Source of the DNA: Hypericum androsaemum
Lineage: Eukaryota > Streptophyta > Magnoliopsida > Malpighiales > Hypericaceae
DNA length: 64,000 bases
Reading direction: 5' to 3'
NCBI GenBank assembly: GCA_963995505.1
Contig: OZ023189.1
Span: 18,127,495 to 18,191,494, forward strand
The position numbers and the translations under genes were made by a program. This document shows, piece after piece, positions 1-15,000 of the stretch. Within the stretch, counting starts at the first letter, position 1, and each line of letters opens with the position of its first letter. The notes under the pieces are model-generated. The model did no database searches. It saw nothing but the letters and a program-made list of their open reading frames with translations, and was not told the DNA's origin.

Positions 1-3000
1 TCTTTTTCAAATTCTTCGTCAAATTCTTTCGCCAAAATCTTCGCCTTAATCTTCGCCACAATCGTCGCCAAACACTTTGCCTTAGACTTCGCCTCATTCT
101 TCGCCAAACACTTTGCCAAATACTTTACCTCAATCTTTGCCAAATTCTTCGCCAAGTTCTTCGCCAAATTCTTCGCCAAATTCTTCGCCTAATTCTTTCG
201 CCAAATTCTTCGCCTTAATCTTCGCCAAATTATTCACCAAACTCTTCGCCTCAATCTTTTCCAGATTATTTGCCAAACTCTTTTTCTCAATCTTTGCCAA
301 ACTCTTCACCTCATTCCTCACCAAATTCTTTCGCCAATTTCTTTGCCTCAACCATTTGTCCAAATGCGAACTCTTCGCCTCAATCTTTGCCTCAATCATA
401 ACCGAACTCTTCCCCTCAATCTTCGCCAAAATCTTCGCACAATTGTTCGCCAAACTCTTCGCCTCATTGTTCGCCAAACTCTTTGCCTCAATCTTCACCA
501 ATACTCTTTGCCTCAATCTTTGCCTCATTAATTGACAAACTCTTCTTCTCAATCCTTGCCAAAATCTTTGCCAAATTCTGCGCCAAAATCTTTGCCAGAC
601 ACTTCCCCTCAATCTTTGCCAAACTCTTTGCCTCAATCTTCGTTAAACTCTTCGCCAAATTCTGCACCTCAAACTTTGCCTCATTTTTTGCCAAATTCTT
701 CTCCTCAATCTTTGCCAAATTCTTCGCCAACTTCTTCGCCAAAATATTTGCCTAATTCTTCGCCTTAATCTTCGCCAAATTATTCGTCAAACTCTTCACC
801 TCATTTTTTTTTCAAACTCTTCGTCACAATTTTCGCCAAACTCTTCGCCTCAATCTTTGCCTCATTCTTTGCTAAACTCTTCACCTCATTCTTCGCCAAA
901 TTCATCACCTCAATTTTCGCCAAATTCATCACCTCAATCTTCGCCAAATTCTTCGGCAAACTCTTCGCCAAATTCTACGCCTCAATATTCATTAAACTCT
1001 TCACTTCATTCTTCGCCAAACTCTTCACCAAATTCCTCGCCAAATTCTTCGCCAAGTTCTTCGCCAAATTTTTCACCTCATAATTCGCCAAATTCTTAGC
1101 CAAACTCTTCCACTCAATCTTCGCCAAATTCTTCGACAAACTCTTCGCCTCAATCTTTGCCAAACTCGTTGCCTCATTCCTTGCCAAATTCTTTCGATAA
1201 TTTCTTCGCCTCAATCATTTCTAAAAATGAAAACACTTCATCTCAATCTTCACCAAAATCTTCGCCTCAATCATCGCCAAATTCTTCGCCTTATTCTTTA
1301 CCAAATTATTTACCTCATTCTTTGCCAAACTCTTCACCTCATTTTTCGCAAAATAATTCACCTCCTTCTTAGGCAAACCCTCCGCCTCATTCTTCACCAA
1401 ACTCTTTGCCTCAATCTTCGCCAAACTCTTCGCCTCATTCCTCCCCAAATTATTTGCCTCAATCATTTCTCCAAATGCAAACTCTTCATCTCAATCTCTG
1501 CCAAAATCTTTGCCTCAACCATCGCCAAATTCTTCGCAAAATTATTTGCCTCATTCTTTGCAAAACTCTTCGCCTCATTCTTTGCCAAACTCTTCGCCTC
1601 ATTCTTTGCCTCCTTCTTCGCCTCAATCTTCGTCAAATTCATTATTCGCCAAATTTTTCTTCTCATCCTTCGACTCATTCTTTGCCTATATTTTCGCCAA
1701 ATTGTTTGCCAAACACTGCGCCTCAAACTTCGCCTCATTCTTCGCCAAACATTTTGCCAAATACTTCGCCTCCTTCTTTGCCTCAATCATCGTCAAATTC
1801 ATTATTTGCCAAATTCTTCTACTCATCCTTCGCCTCAATCTTGGCCAAATTCTTCACCTCATACTTCGCCAAATTCTTTGCAAAATTCTTTGCCAAACTC
1901 TTATCCTCAATCTTCGCCAAACTCTTTGCCACAATTTTTGACAAACTCTTCGCCAAATTCTTCGCCTCAATCTTTGCCAAGTTCTAAGCCGAATTCTTCG
2001 CCTCATTCTTCCCCAAACTCTTTGCCTCATTCTTTACCTGATTCTAGACCTCATTCTTCACAAAATTCTTTTGCCAAATTCTTCGCCTCAATCTTTGCCA
2101 AACTCTTCGCCTCAAGCATCGCCTCAATCTTTGCCAAACCCTACGCCTCATTCCATGCCAAATTCTTTTGCCAATTTTTCTGCCTGAATCATTTCTCCAA
2201 ATGTGAACTATTTGCTTCAATCATCGCCAAATTGTTCGCCTCATTTTTTGCCAAATTCTTTGCCAAACTCTTCGTCACATTCTTCACCAAACACTTCGCC
2301 TCATTCTTTGCAAAACTCTTCGCCTCATTCTTCGCCAAACTCTTCTCCTAATTCTTCGACAAATACTTCGCCTCCTTCTTCACCTCAATCCTCACCAAAT
2401 TTATTATTCGCAAAATTCATATACTCATCCTTCGCCTCATCCTTCACCTCATTTTTTACCAAATTATTCTCCAAATTCTTTGCCTCATTCTTCGCCAAAT
2501 TCTTCGCCTCAATCTTTGCCAAATTATTCACCAAACTCATTGCCTCATTCTTTGCCAAACTCTTCGCCAAATTCTTCTGCTCATCTTTCGCCTCATTCTT
2601 TGCCAAATTCTTCTCCTCAATCTTTGCCAAATTCTTTGTCGAAATCTTTGCCTCATTCTTTGCCAAAATCTTTGTCAAATTCTGAGCCAAAATCTTCGCC
2701 AAACACTTCCCCTCAATCTTTGCCAAACTCTTTGCCTCAATCTTTGCCAAACTCTTCCCCTCAAACTTTGCCTCATTTTTTACCAAATTCTTCTCCTCAA
2801 TCTTTGCCAAATTCTTCGCCAAGTTCTTCGCCAAAATATCTGCCTAATTCTTTGCCTCATTCTTCGCCTTAATCTTCGCCAAATTATTCGCCAAACTCTT
2901 CACCTCAATCTTTTCCAAACTATTCGTCATAATCTTTGCCAAACTCTTCGCCTTAATCTTCGCCTCATTCTTTGCCAAATTCATCACTCAATCTTTGCCA

Positions 3001-6000
3001 ACTTCTTCGCCAAATTCTTTGCCAACTTCTTCGCCTGATAATTTGCCAAATTCTTTCACAAAATTCTTCGCCAAATATTTTTCCAAATTCTTCGCCAAAC
3101 ACTTCGCCTCAATCTTTGCCAAATTTTTTACCAAATTCTTCGCCAAACTCTTCGGCTCAATCTTTGCCAAACTCGTTGCCTCATTCCTTGCCAATTTCTT
3201 TCGATAAATTCTTCGCCTCAATCATTTCTCCAAATGAAAACTCTTCATCTCAATCTTCACCAAAATCTTCGCCTTATTCTTCACCAAATTATTTGCCTCA
3301 TTCTTTGCCAAACTCTTCACCTCATTTTTCACAACATAATTCGCCTCCTTCTTATGCAAACCCTTCGCCTCATTCTTCACCAAACTCTTCACCTCAATCT
3401 TCGCCAAACTCTTCGCCAAACTCTTCGCCTCATTCCTCCCCAAATTCTATCGATAATTTCTTTGACTCAATCATTTCTCCAAATGCAAACTCTTCATCTC
3501 GATCTTCGCCAAAATCTTTGCCTCAATCTTCGCCTCAATCATCGCCAAATTCTTCGCAAAATTATTTGCCTCACTCTTTGCCAAACTCTTCGCCTCATTC
3601 TTTGCCAAATAATTTGCCTCCTTCTTCGCCTCAATCTTTGTCAAATTCATTATTCTTTGCCAAATTATTCGCCTCAATCTTCGCCAAATTCTTTGCCAAG
3701 TTCTTCGCCTGATAATTTTCCAAATTCTTTCACGAAATTCTTCGCCAAATATTTTTCCAAATTCTTTGCCAAACTCTTCGCCTCAATCTTTGCCGAACTC
3801 AATGCCTCATTCCTCGCCAAATTCTTTTGATAATTTCTTCGCCACAATCATTTCTCCAAATGAAAACTCTTAATCTCAATCTTCGCCTCAATCAGCGCCA
3901 AATTCTTCGCCTTATTCTTCGCCAAATTATTTTTCTCATTCTTTGCCAAACTCTTCGACTCATTTTTTGCCAAATAATTCGCCTCCTTCTTAGGTAAACC
4001 CTTTGCCTCATTCTTTACCAAACTCTTCGGCTCAATCTTCGCCTCATTCCTCGCCAAACTCTTCGCCTCATTCCTCGCCAAATACTTTTCATAATTTCTT
4101 TGCCTCAATCATTTCTCCAAATGTAAACTCTTCATCTCATTCTTCGCCAAAATCTTCGCCTCAATCATCGCCAAAATCTTTGCTTCAATCATCGCCAAAT
4201 TCTTTTCCTTATTCTTCGCAAAATTATTTGCCTCATTCTTTGCCAAACTCTTCGTCTCATTCTTCGCCAAACTATTCGCCTCATTATTCGACAAATAATT
4301 TGCCTCCTTCTTTGCCTCAATCTTCGTCAAATTCATTATTCGCCAAATTCTTCTTCTCATCATTCACCTCATTCTTCGCCTCAATCTTCGCCACAATCAT
4401 CGCCAAATTCTTCACCAAACACTTCGCCTCAATCTTTGCCAAATTCTTCGCCAAACTCTTCTTCTCAATCTTTGCCAAAATCTTTGCCAAATTTTGTTCC
4501 AAAATCTTTGCCAGACACTTTCTCTCAATCTTTGCCAAACTCTTTGCCTCAATATTCGCCAAACTCTTCGCCAAATTCTTCACCTCAAACTTTGCCTCAT
4601 TTTTTGCCAAATTCTTCTCCTCAATCTTTGCCAAATTCTTTGCCAAGTTCTTCGCCAAAATATTTGCCTAATTCTTCGCCTTAATCTTCGCCAAATTATT
4701 CGCCAAACTCTTCACCTCAATCTTTGCCAAACTCTTCATCACAATCTTCGCCAAACTCTTCGCTTCAATCTTTGCCTCATTCTTCGCTAAACTCTTCACC
4801 TCATTCTTCGCCAAATTCATCACCTCAATATTTGCCAAATTAATCACCTCAATCATTGCCAAATTCTTCGCCAAACTCTTCGCCAAATTCTACGCCTCAA
4901 AATTCACTAAACTCTTCACTTCATTCTTCGCCAAACTCTTCACCAAATTCTTCGCCAAGTTCTTCGCCAAATTTTTCGCCGAACTCTTCGCCTCAATCTT
5001 TGCAAAATTCTTCGCCAAACTCTTCGCCTCAATCTTTACCAAACTCGTTGCCTCATTCCTTGCCAAATTCTTTCGATAATTTCTTCGCCTCAATCATTTC
5101 TCCAAATGAAAACTCTTCATCTCAATCTTCACCAAAATCTTCGCCTCAATCATCACCAAATTCTTCGCCTTATTCTTCACAAAATTATTTGCCTCATTCT
5201 TTGCCAAACTCTTCACCTTATTTTTCGCCAAATAATTCCCCTCCTTAGGCAAACCCTTTGCCTCATTCTTCACCAAAATCTTCGCCCCAATCTTTGCCAA
5301 ATTCTTTGCCAAACTCTTCGTCTCATTCCTCCCCAAATTCTTTCGATAATTTCTTTAACTCAATCATTTCTCCAAATGCAAACTCTTCATCTCAATCTTG
5401 GCCAAAATCTTTGCCTCAATCATCGCCAAATTCTTCGCAAAATTATTTGTCTCATTCTTTGCCAAACTCTTCGCCTCATTCTTCGCCAAACTCTTTGCCT
5501 CATTCTTTGCCAAATAATTTGCCTCCTTCTTCGCCTCAATCTTCGTCAAATTCATTATTCGTCAAATTCTTCTTCTCATCCTTCGCCACATTCTTCGTCT
5601 CCATCTTCGCCAAATTGTTTGCCAAAAAATTCGCCTCAAATTTTGCCTCATTCTTCGCCAAATACTTTTCCAAATACTTCGCCTCCTTCTTTGCCTTAAT
5701 CATCGTCAAATTCATTATTTGCCAAATTCTTCTACTCATCCTTCACCTCAATCTTGGCCAAATTCTTCACCTCATACTTCGCCAAATTCTTCGCCAAACT
5801 CTTCTCCTCAATCTTCGCGAAACTCTTTGCCACAATATTCGACAAACTCTTCGTCAAATTCTTCGCCTAATTCTTCGCCAAGTTCTAAGCCGAATTCTTC
5901 GCCTCATTCTTCCCCAAACTCTTCGCCTCATTCTTCACCTTATTCTTGACCTCATTCTTCACAAAATTATTATGCCAAATTCTTCGCCTCAATCTTTGCC

Positions 6001-9000
6001 AAACTCTTCGCCTCAAGCTTCGCCTCAATCTTCGCCAAACTCATCGCCTCATTCCTTGCCAAATTCTTTTGCCAATTTTTCTGCCTCAATCATTTCTCCA
6101 AATGTGAACTATATGCCTCAATCATCGCCAAATTGTTCGCCTCATTCTTTGATAAATTCTTCGCCTCATTCTTCGCCAAACTCTTCGTCTCATTCTTTGC
6201 CAAACTTTTCGCCTCATTCTTTGCCAAACTCTTCGCCTCATCCTTCACCTTAATTCTTACCAAATTATTCACCAAACTCATTGCCTCATTCTTTTCCAAA
6301 TTCTTTTACTCATCCTTTGCCTCATTCCTTGCCAAATTCTTCTCCTCAATCTTTGCCAAATTCTTTGCCAAAATCTTTGCCTCATTCTTTGCCAAAATCT
6401 TCGTCAAATTTTGCGCCAAAATCTTCGCCAAACACTTCCCCTCAATCTTCGCCAAACTGTTTGCCTCCTTTTTTGCCAAACTCTTCGCCTCAAACTTTGT
6501 CTCATTTTTTGAAAAATTCTTCTCCTCAATCTTTGCCAAATTCTTCGCCAAGTTCTAACCCAAAATATTTGCCGAATTCTTTGCCTCGTTCTTCGCCTTA
6601 ATCTTCGCCAAATTATTCGCCAAACTCTTCACCTCAATCTTTAACAAACTCTTCGTCACAATCTTCGCCAAACTCTTCGCCTTAATCTTTGCCTCATTCT
6701 TTGCCAAATTTATCACCTCAATCTTCGCCAAATTCTTCGTCTTAATCTTAGCCAAATTCTTCGCCTTAATCTTCGCCAAATTCTTCGCCAAGTTCTTCGC
6801 CTAATTCTTCGCCAAATTCTTTCGCCAAACTCTTTGCCTCAATCTTCGTTAAACTCTTCGCCAAATTCTGCATCTCAAACTTTGCCTCATTTTTTACCAA
6901 ATTCTTCTCCTCAATCTTTGCCAAATTCTTCGCCAAGTTCTTCGCCAAAATATTTGCCTAATTCTTCGCCTTAATCTTCGCCAAATTATTCACCAAACTC
7001 TTCACCTCAATCTTTTCCAAACTCTTCGTCACAATCTTCGCCAAACTCTTCGCCTCAATCTTTGCCTCATTCTTCGCTAAACTCTTCACCTCATTCTTCG
7101 CCAAATTCATCACCTCAATTTTCGCCAAATTCATCACCTCAATCTTCGCCAAACTCTTCGCCAAATTCTACGCCTCAATATTCATTAAACTTTTAACTTC
7201 ATTCTTCGCCAAACACTTCACCAAATTCTTCGCCAAATTCTTTGCCAAGTTCTTCGCCAAATTCTTAGCCAAACTCTTCCACTCAATCTTCGCCAAATTC
7301 TTCGTCAAACTCTTTGCCAAACTCGTTGCCTCATTCCTTGCTAAATTCTTTCGATAATTTCTTCGCCTCAATCATTTCTCCAAATGAAAACACTTCATCT
7401 CAATCTTCACCAAAATCTTCGCCTCAATCATCGCCAAATTTTTTGCCTTATTCTTCACCAAATTATTTGCCTCATTCTTTGCCAAACTCTTCACCTCATT
7501 TTTCGCAAAATAATTTGCCTCCTTCTTAGGCAAACCCTTCGCCTACTTCTTCACCAAACTCTTCGCCTCAATCTTCACCAAACTCTTCGCCTCATTCCTC
7601 CCCAAATTCTTTCGATAATTTCTTTGCCTCAATCATTTCTCCAAATGCAAACTCTTCATCTCAATCTTCGCCAAAATCTTTGCCTCAATCATCGCCAAAT
7701 TCTTCGCAAAATTATTTGCCTCATTCTTTGCCAAACTCTTCGCCTCATTCTTTGCCAAACTCTTTGCCTCCTTCTTTGCCAAATAATTTGCCTCCTTCTT
7801 CGCCTCAATCTTTGTCAAATTCATTATTCGCCAAATTTTTCTTCTCATCCTTCGACTCATTCTTTGCCTCAATCTTCGCCAAATTGTTTGCCAAACACTG
7901 CGTCTCAAACTTCACCTCATTCTTCGCCAAATACTTTGCCAAATACTTCGCCTCCTTCTTTGCCTCAATCATCGTCAAATTCATTATTTGCCAAATTCTT
8001 CTACTCATCCTTCGCCTCAATCTTGGCCAAATTCTTCACCTCATACTTCGCCAAATTCTTTGCAAAATTCTTTGCCAAAATTTTCTCCTCAATCTTCGCC
8101 AAACTCTTTGCCACAATCTTCGACAAACACTTCGCCAAATTCTTCGCCTCAATCTTCGCCAAGTTCTAAGCCAAATTCTTCGCCTCATTCTTCCCCAAAC
8201 ACTTCGCCTCATTCTTCACCTTATTCTTGACCTCATTCTTCACAAAATTCTTTTGCCAAATTATTTGCCTCAATCTTTTCCAAACTCTTCGCCTCAAGCT
8301 TCGCCAAACTCTTCGCCTCATTCCTTGCCAAATTCTTTTGAGAATTTTTCTGCCTCAATCGTTTCTCCAAATGCGAACTATTTGCCTCAATCATCGCCAA
8401 ATTGTTCGCTTCATTCTTCGCCAAATTTTTTGCCAAATTCTTTGCCAAACTCTTCGCCTCATTCTTCGCCAAACTCTTCTCCTCATTCTTCGCCAAATAA
8501 TTCGCCTCCTTCTTCGCCTCAATCCTCGCCAAATTTATTATTCGCCAAATTCATATACTCATCCTTCGCCTCATCCTTCACCTCAATTTTTACCAAATTA
8601 TTCGCCAAATTTTTTGCCTCATTCTTCGCCAAATTGTTCGCCTCAATCTTCGCCAAATTATTCACCAAACTCATTGACTCATTCTTTGCCAAACACTTCG
8701 TCAAATTCTTCTACTCATCCTTCGCCTCATTCTTTGCCAAATTCTTCTCGTCAATCTTTGCCGAAATCTTCGCCTCATTCTTTGCCAAAATCTTCATCAA
8801 ATTCTGCGCCAAAATCTTCGCCAAACACTTCTCCTCAATCTTCGCCAAACTCTTTGCCTCAATCTTCGCCAAACTCTTCGCCTCAAACTTTGCCTCATTT
8901 TTTGCCAAATTCTTCTCCATAATCTTTGCCAAATTCTTCGCCAAGTTCTTCGCCAAAATATTTGCCTAATTTTTTGCCTCATTCTTCGCCTTAATCTTCG

Positions 9001-12000
9001 CCAAATTATTCGCCAAACTCTTCACCTCAATCTTTGCCAAACTCTTCGTCACAATCTTCGCCAAACTCTTCGCCTTAATCTTCGCCTCATTCTTTGCCAA
9101 ATTCATCACCTCAATCTTCACCAAATTCTTCGCCAAACTCTTCGCCAAATTCTACGCCTCAATCTTCACTAAACTCTTCACCTCATTCTTCGCCAAACTC
9201 TTCACCAAATTCTTCGCCAAGTTCTTCGCCAAATTTTTCGCCTCACAATTTGCCAAATTCTTAGCCAAACTCTTCCACTAAATCTTCACCAAACTCTTCG
9301 CCAAACACTTCGCCTCAATCTTCGCCAAATGTTTTGCCAAATTCTTCGCCAAACTCTTCGGCTCAATCTTTGCCAAACTCGTTACCTCATTCCTTGCCAA
9401 ATTCTTTCGATAAATTCTTCGCCTCAATCATTTCTCCAAATGAAAACTCTTCATCTCAATCTTCACCAAAATCTTCGCCTTATTCTTCACCAAATTATTT
9501 GCCTCATTCTTTGCCAAACTCTTCACCTCATTTTTCACAAAATAATTCGCCTCCTTCTTATGCAAACCCTTCGCCTCATTCTTCACCAAACTCTTCGCCT
9601 CAATCTTCGCCAAATTCTTCGCCAAACTCTTCGCCTCATTCCTCCCCAAATTCTATCGATAATTTCTTTGCCTCAATCATTTCTCCAAATGCAAACTCTT
9701 CATCTCAATCTTCGCCAAAATCTTTGCCTCAATCTTTGCCTCAATCATCGCCAAATTCTTCACAAAATTATTTGCCTCATTCTTTGCCAAACTCTTCGCC
9801 TCATTCTTTGCCAAATAATTTGCCTCCTTCTTCGCCTCAATCTTTGTCAAATTCATTATTCGCCAAATTCTTCGTCTCATCCTTTTCCTCATTCTTCGCC
9901 TCAATCTTCGCCAAATTGTTTGCCAAACACTTCGCCTCATTCTTTGCCAAACACTTTGCCAAATACTTCTCCTCCTTCTTTGCCTCAATCATCGTCAAAT
10001 TCATTATTTGCCAAATTCATATACTCATCCTTCGCCTCATCCTTCACCTCAATTTTTACCAAATTATTCGCCAAATTCTTTGCCTCATTCTTCGCCAAAT
10101 TCTTCGCCTCAATCTTCGCCAAATTATTCACCAAACTCAATTCCTCATTCTTTGCCAAACTCTTCGCCAAATTTTTCTACTCATCTTTCGCCTCATTCTT
10201 TGCCAAATTCTTCTCCTCAATCTTTGCCAAATTCTTTGTCGAAAACTTCGCATCATTCTTTGCCAAAATCTTTGTCAAATTCTGAGCCAAAATCTTTGCC
10301 AAACACTTCCCCTCAATCTTTACCAAACTCTTTGCCTCAATCTTCGCCAAACTCTTCGCCTCAAACTTTGCCTCATTTTCTACCAAATTCTTCCCCTCAA
10401 TCTTTGCCAAATTCTTCGCCAAGTTCTTCGCCAAAATATTTGCCTAATTCTTGGCCTCATTCTTCGCCTTAATCTTCGCCAAATTATTCGCCAAACTCTT
10501 CACCTCAATCTTTTCCAAACTCTTCATCACAATCTTCGCCAAACTCTTCGCCTTAATCTTCGCCTCATTCTTTGCCAAATTCATCACTCAATCTTCGCCA
10601 AATTCTTCGCCAAATATTTTGCCTCAATCTTCGCCAAATTCTTTGCCAAGTTCTTCGCCTGATAATTTGCCAAATTCTTTGTCGAAATCTTCGCCTCATT
10701 CTTGCCAAAATCTTTTTCAAATTCTGAGCCAAAATCTTCGCCAAACACTTCCCCTCAATCTTTGCCAAACTCTTTGCCTCAACCTTCGCCAAACTCTTCG
10801 CCTCAAACTTTGCCTCATTTTTTACCAAATTCTTCTCCTCAATCTTTGCCAAATTCTTTGTCAAAATATTTGCCTCATTCTTCACCTTAATCTTCGTCAA
10901 ATTCTTTGCCAAGTTCTTCGCCTGATAGTTTGCCAAATTCTTTCACGAAATTCTTCGCCAAATATTTTTCCAAATTCTTCGCCAAACTCTTCGCCTCAAT
11001 CTTTGCCGAACTCGTTGCCTCATTCCTCGCCAAATTCTTTCGATAATTTCCTCGCCTCAATCATTTCTCCAAATGAAAACTCTTAATCTCAATCTTCGCC
11101 TCAATCAGGGCCAAATTTTTCGCCTTATTCTTCGCCAAATTATGTTTCTCATTCTTTGCCAAACTCTTCGACTCATTTTTTGCCAAATAATTCGCCTCCT
11201 TCTTAGGCAAACCCTTCGCCTCATTCTTTACCAAACTCTTCGGCTCAATCTTCGCCAAATTCTTCGCCAAACTCTTCGCCTCATTCCTCGTCAAATACTT
11301 TTGATAATTTCTTCGCCTCAATTATTTCTCCAAATGTAAACTCTTCATCTCATTCTTCGCCAAAATCTTTGCCCCAATCATCGCCAAAATCTTTGCCTCA
11401 ATCATCGCCAAATTCTTTGCCTTATTCTTTGCAAAATTATTTGCCTCATTCTTTGCCAAACACTTCGCCTCATTTTTCGCCAAACTCTTCGCCTCATTAT
11501 TCGACAAAAAATAATTTGCCTCCTTCTTCGCCTCAATCTTCGTCAAATTCATTATTCGCCAAATTCTTCTTCTCATCATTCACCTCATTCTTCGCCTCAA
11601 TCTTCGCCATAATCGTCGCCAAATTCTTCGCCAAACACTTCGCCTCAATCTTTGCCAAATTCATCGCCAAACTCTTCTTCTCAATCTTTGCCAAAATCAT
11701 TGCCAAATTCTGATCCAAAACCTTTACCAGACACTTTCTCTCAATCTTCACCAAACTCTTTGCCTAAATATTCCCCAAACTCTTCGCCAAATTCTTCACC
11801 TCAATCTTTGCCTCATTTTTTTCCAAATTCTTCTCCTCAATCTTTGCCAAATTCTTCGCCAAGTTCTTCGCCAAAATATTTGCCTAATTCTTCGCCTTAA
11901 TCTTCCCCAAACTCTTCACCTCAATCTTTGCCAAACTCTTCGTCACAATCTTCGCCAAACTCTTCGGTTCAATCTTTGCCTCATTTTTCGCTAAACTCTT

Positions 12001-15000
12001 CACCTCATTCTTCGCCAAATTCATCACCTCAATATTCGCCAAATTCATCACCTCAATCTTTGCCAAATTCTTCGCCAAACTCTTCGCCAAACTCTTCGCC
12101 AAATTCTACGCCTCAATATTCACTAAACTCTTTACTTCATTCTTCGCCAAACTCTTCACCAAATTCTTTGCCAAATTCTTCGCCAAGTTCTTCGCCAAAT
12201 TTTTTGCCTCATAATTCGCCAAATTCTTCGCCAAACTCTTCGCCTCAATCTTCGCAAAATTCTTCGCCAAACTCTTCGCCTCAATCTTTGCCAAACTCAT
12301 TGCCTCATTCCTTGCCAAATTCTTTCGATAATTTCTTCGCCTCAATCATTTCTCCAAATGAAAACTCTTCATCTCAATCTTCACCAAAATCTTCGCCTCA
12401 ATCATCGCCAAATTCTTCGCCTTATTCTTCACCAAATTATTTGTCTCATTCTTTGCCAAACTCTTCACCTCATTTTTCGCCAGATAATTCCCCTCCTTAG
12501 GCAAACCCTTCGCCTCATTCTTCACCAAACTCTTCGCCTCATTCCTCCCCAAATTCTTTCGATAATTTCTTTGCCTCAATCATTTCTCCAAATGCAAACT
12601 CTTCATCTCAATCTTGGCCAAAATCTTTGCCTCAATCATCGCAAAATTCTTCGCAAAATTATTTGTCTCATTCTTTGCCAAACTCTTCGCCTCATTCTTT
12701 ACCAAACTCTTCGCCTCATTCTTTGCCAAATAATTTGCCTCCTTCTTCACCTCAATCTTCGTCAAATTCATTATTCGCCAAATTCTTCTTCTCATCCTTC
12801 GCCACATTCTTCGCCTCAATCTTTGCCAAATTATTTGCCAAAAACTTCACCTCAAACTTCACCTCATTCTTCGCTAAATACTTTGCCAAATACTTCGCCT
12901 CCTTCTTTGCCTCAATCATGGCCAAATTCTTCACCTCATACTTCGCCAAATTCTTCGCAAAATTCTTCGCCAAACTCTTCTCCTCAATCTTCACCAAACT
13001 CTTTGCCACAATCTTCGACAAACTCTTCCCCAAATTCTTTGCCTCAATCTTTGCCAAGTTCTAAGCCAAATTCTTCGCCTCATTCTTCCCCAAACTCTTC
13101 GCCTCATTCTTCACCTTATTCTTGACCTCATTCTTCACAAAATTATTTTGCCAAACTCTTCGCCTCAATCTTTGCCAAACTCTTCGCCTCAAACTCCGCC
13201 TCAATCTTCGCCAAACTAATCGCCTCATTCCTTGCCAAATTCTTTTGCCAATTTTTCTGCCTCAATCATTTCTACAAATGCGAACTATATGCCTCAATCA
13301 TCGCCAAATTGTTCGCCTCATTCTTTGACAAATTCTTCGCCTCATTCTTCGCCAAACTCTGCGTCTCATTCTTCGCCAAACTTTTCGCCTCATTCTTTGC
13401 CAAACTCTTCGCCTCAGTCTTCGCCAAACTCTTCTCCTCATTTTTTGCCAAATACTTCACCTCCTTCTTCGCCTCAATCCTGGCCAAATTTATTATTCGC
13501 CAAATTCATATACTCATCCTTCGCCTCATCCTTCACCTTAATTCTTACCAAATTATTCGCCAAATTCTTTGCCCCATTCTTCGACAAATTTTTTACCACA
13601 ATCTTCGACAAATTATTCACCAAACTCATTGCCTCATTCTTTGCCAAACTCTTTGCCAAATTCTTCTACTCATCCTTCGCCTCATTCCTTGCCAAATTCT
13701 TCTCCTCAATCTTTGCCAAATTCTTTGCCAAAATCTTCGCATCATTCTTTGCCAAAATCTTCGTCAAATTTTACACCAAAATCTTCGCCAAACACTTCCC
13801 CTCAATCTTCGCCAAACTGTTTGGCTCAATTTTTGCCAAACTCTTCGCCTCAAACTTTGTCTCATTTTTTGACAAATTCTTCTCCTCAATCTTTGCCAAA
13901 TTCTTCGCCAAGTTCTTCCCCAAACTCTTCGCCTCAATCTTTGCCAAACTCGTTGCCTCATTCCTTGCCAAATTCTTTCGCTAATTTCTTCGCCTCAATC
14001 ATTTGTCCAAATGAAAACTCTTCATCTCAATCTTCACAAAAATCTTCGCCTCAATCATCGCCAAATTCTTTTCCTTATTCTTCACAAAATTATTTGCATC
14101 ATTCTTTGCCAAACTCTTCACCTCATTTTTCGCAAAATAATTCGCCTCCTTCTTAGGCAAACCCTTCGCCTCATTCTTCACCAAACTCTTCGCCTCAATC
14201 TTCGCCAAATTCTTCACCAAACTCTTCGCCTCATTCCTCCCCAAATTCTTTCGATAATTTCTTTGCCTCAATCATTTCTCCAAATGCAAACTCTTCATCT
14301 CAATCTTCGCCAAAATCTTTGCCTCAATCATTGTCTCAATCATCGCCAAATTCTTTGCAAAACTCTTCGCCTCATTCTTCGCCAAACTCTTCGCCTCATT
14401 CTTCGCCAAACTCTTCGCCTCATTCTTCGCCAAATAATTTGCCTCCTTCTTCGCCTCATACTTCGTCAAATTCATTATTCGCCAAATTTTTCTTCTCATT
14501 CTTCGCCTCAATCTTTGCCAAATTATTTGCCAAACACTGCGCCTCAAACTTCGCCTCATTCTTCGCCAAACACTTTGCCAAATACTTCGTCTCCTTCTTT
14601 GTCTCAATCATCGTCAAATTCATTATTTGCCAAATTCTTCTACTCATCCTTCGCCTCAATCTTGGCCAAATTCTTCACCTCATACTTCGCCAAATTCTTT
14701 GCAAAATTCTTCGCCAAACTCTTCTCCTCAATCTTCGCCAAACTCTTTGCCACAATCTTCGACAAACTCTTCCCCAAATTCTTCGCCTCAATCTTTGCCA
14801 AGTTCTAAGCCGAATTCTTCGCCTCATTCTTCCCCAACCACTTCGCCTCATTCTTCACCTTATTCTTGACGTCATTCTTCACAAAATTCTTTTGCCAAAT
14901 TCTTCGCCTCAATCTTTTCCAAACTCTTCGCCTCAAGCTTCGCCTCAATCTTCGCCAAACTCTTCACCTCATTCCTTGCCAAATTCTTTTGCCAATTTTT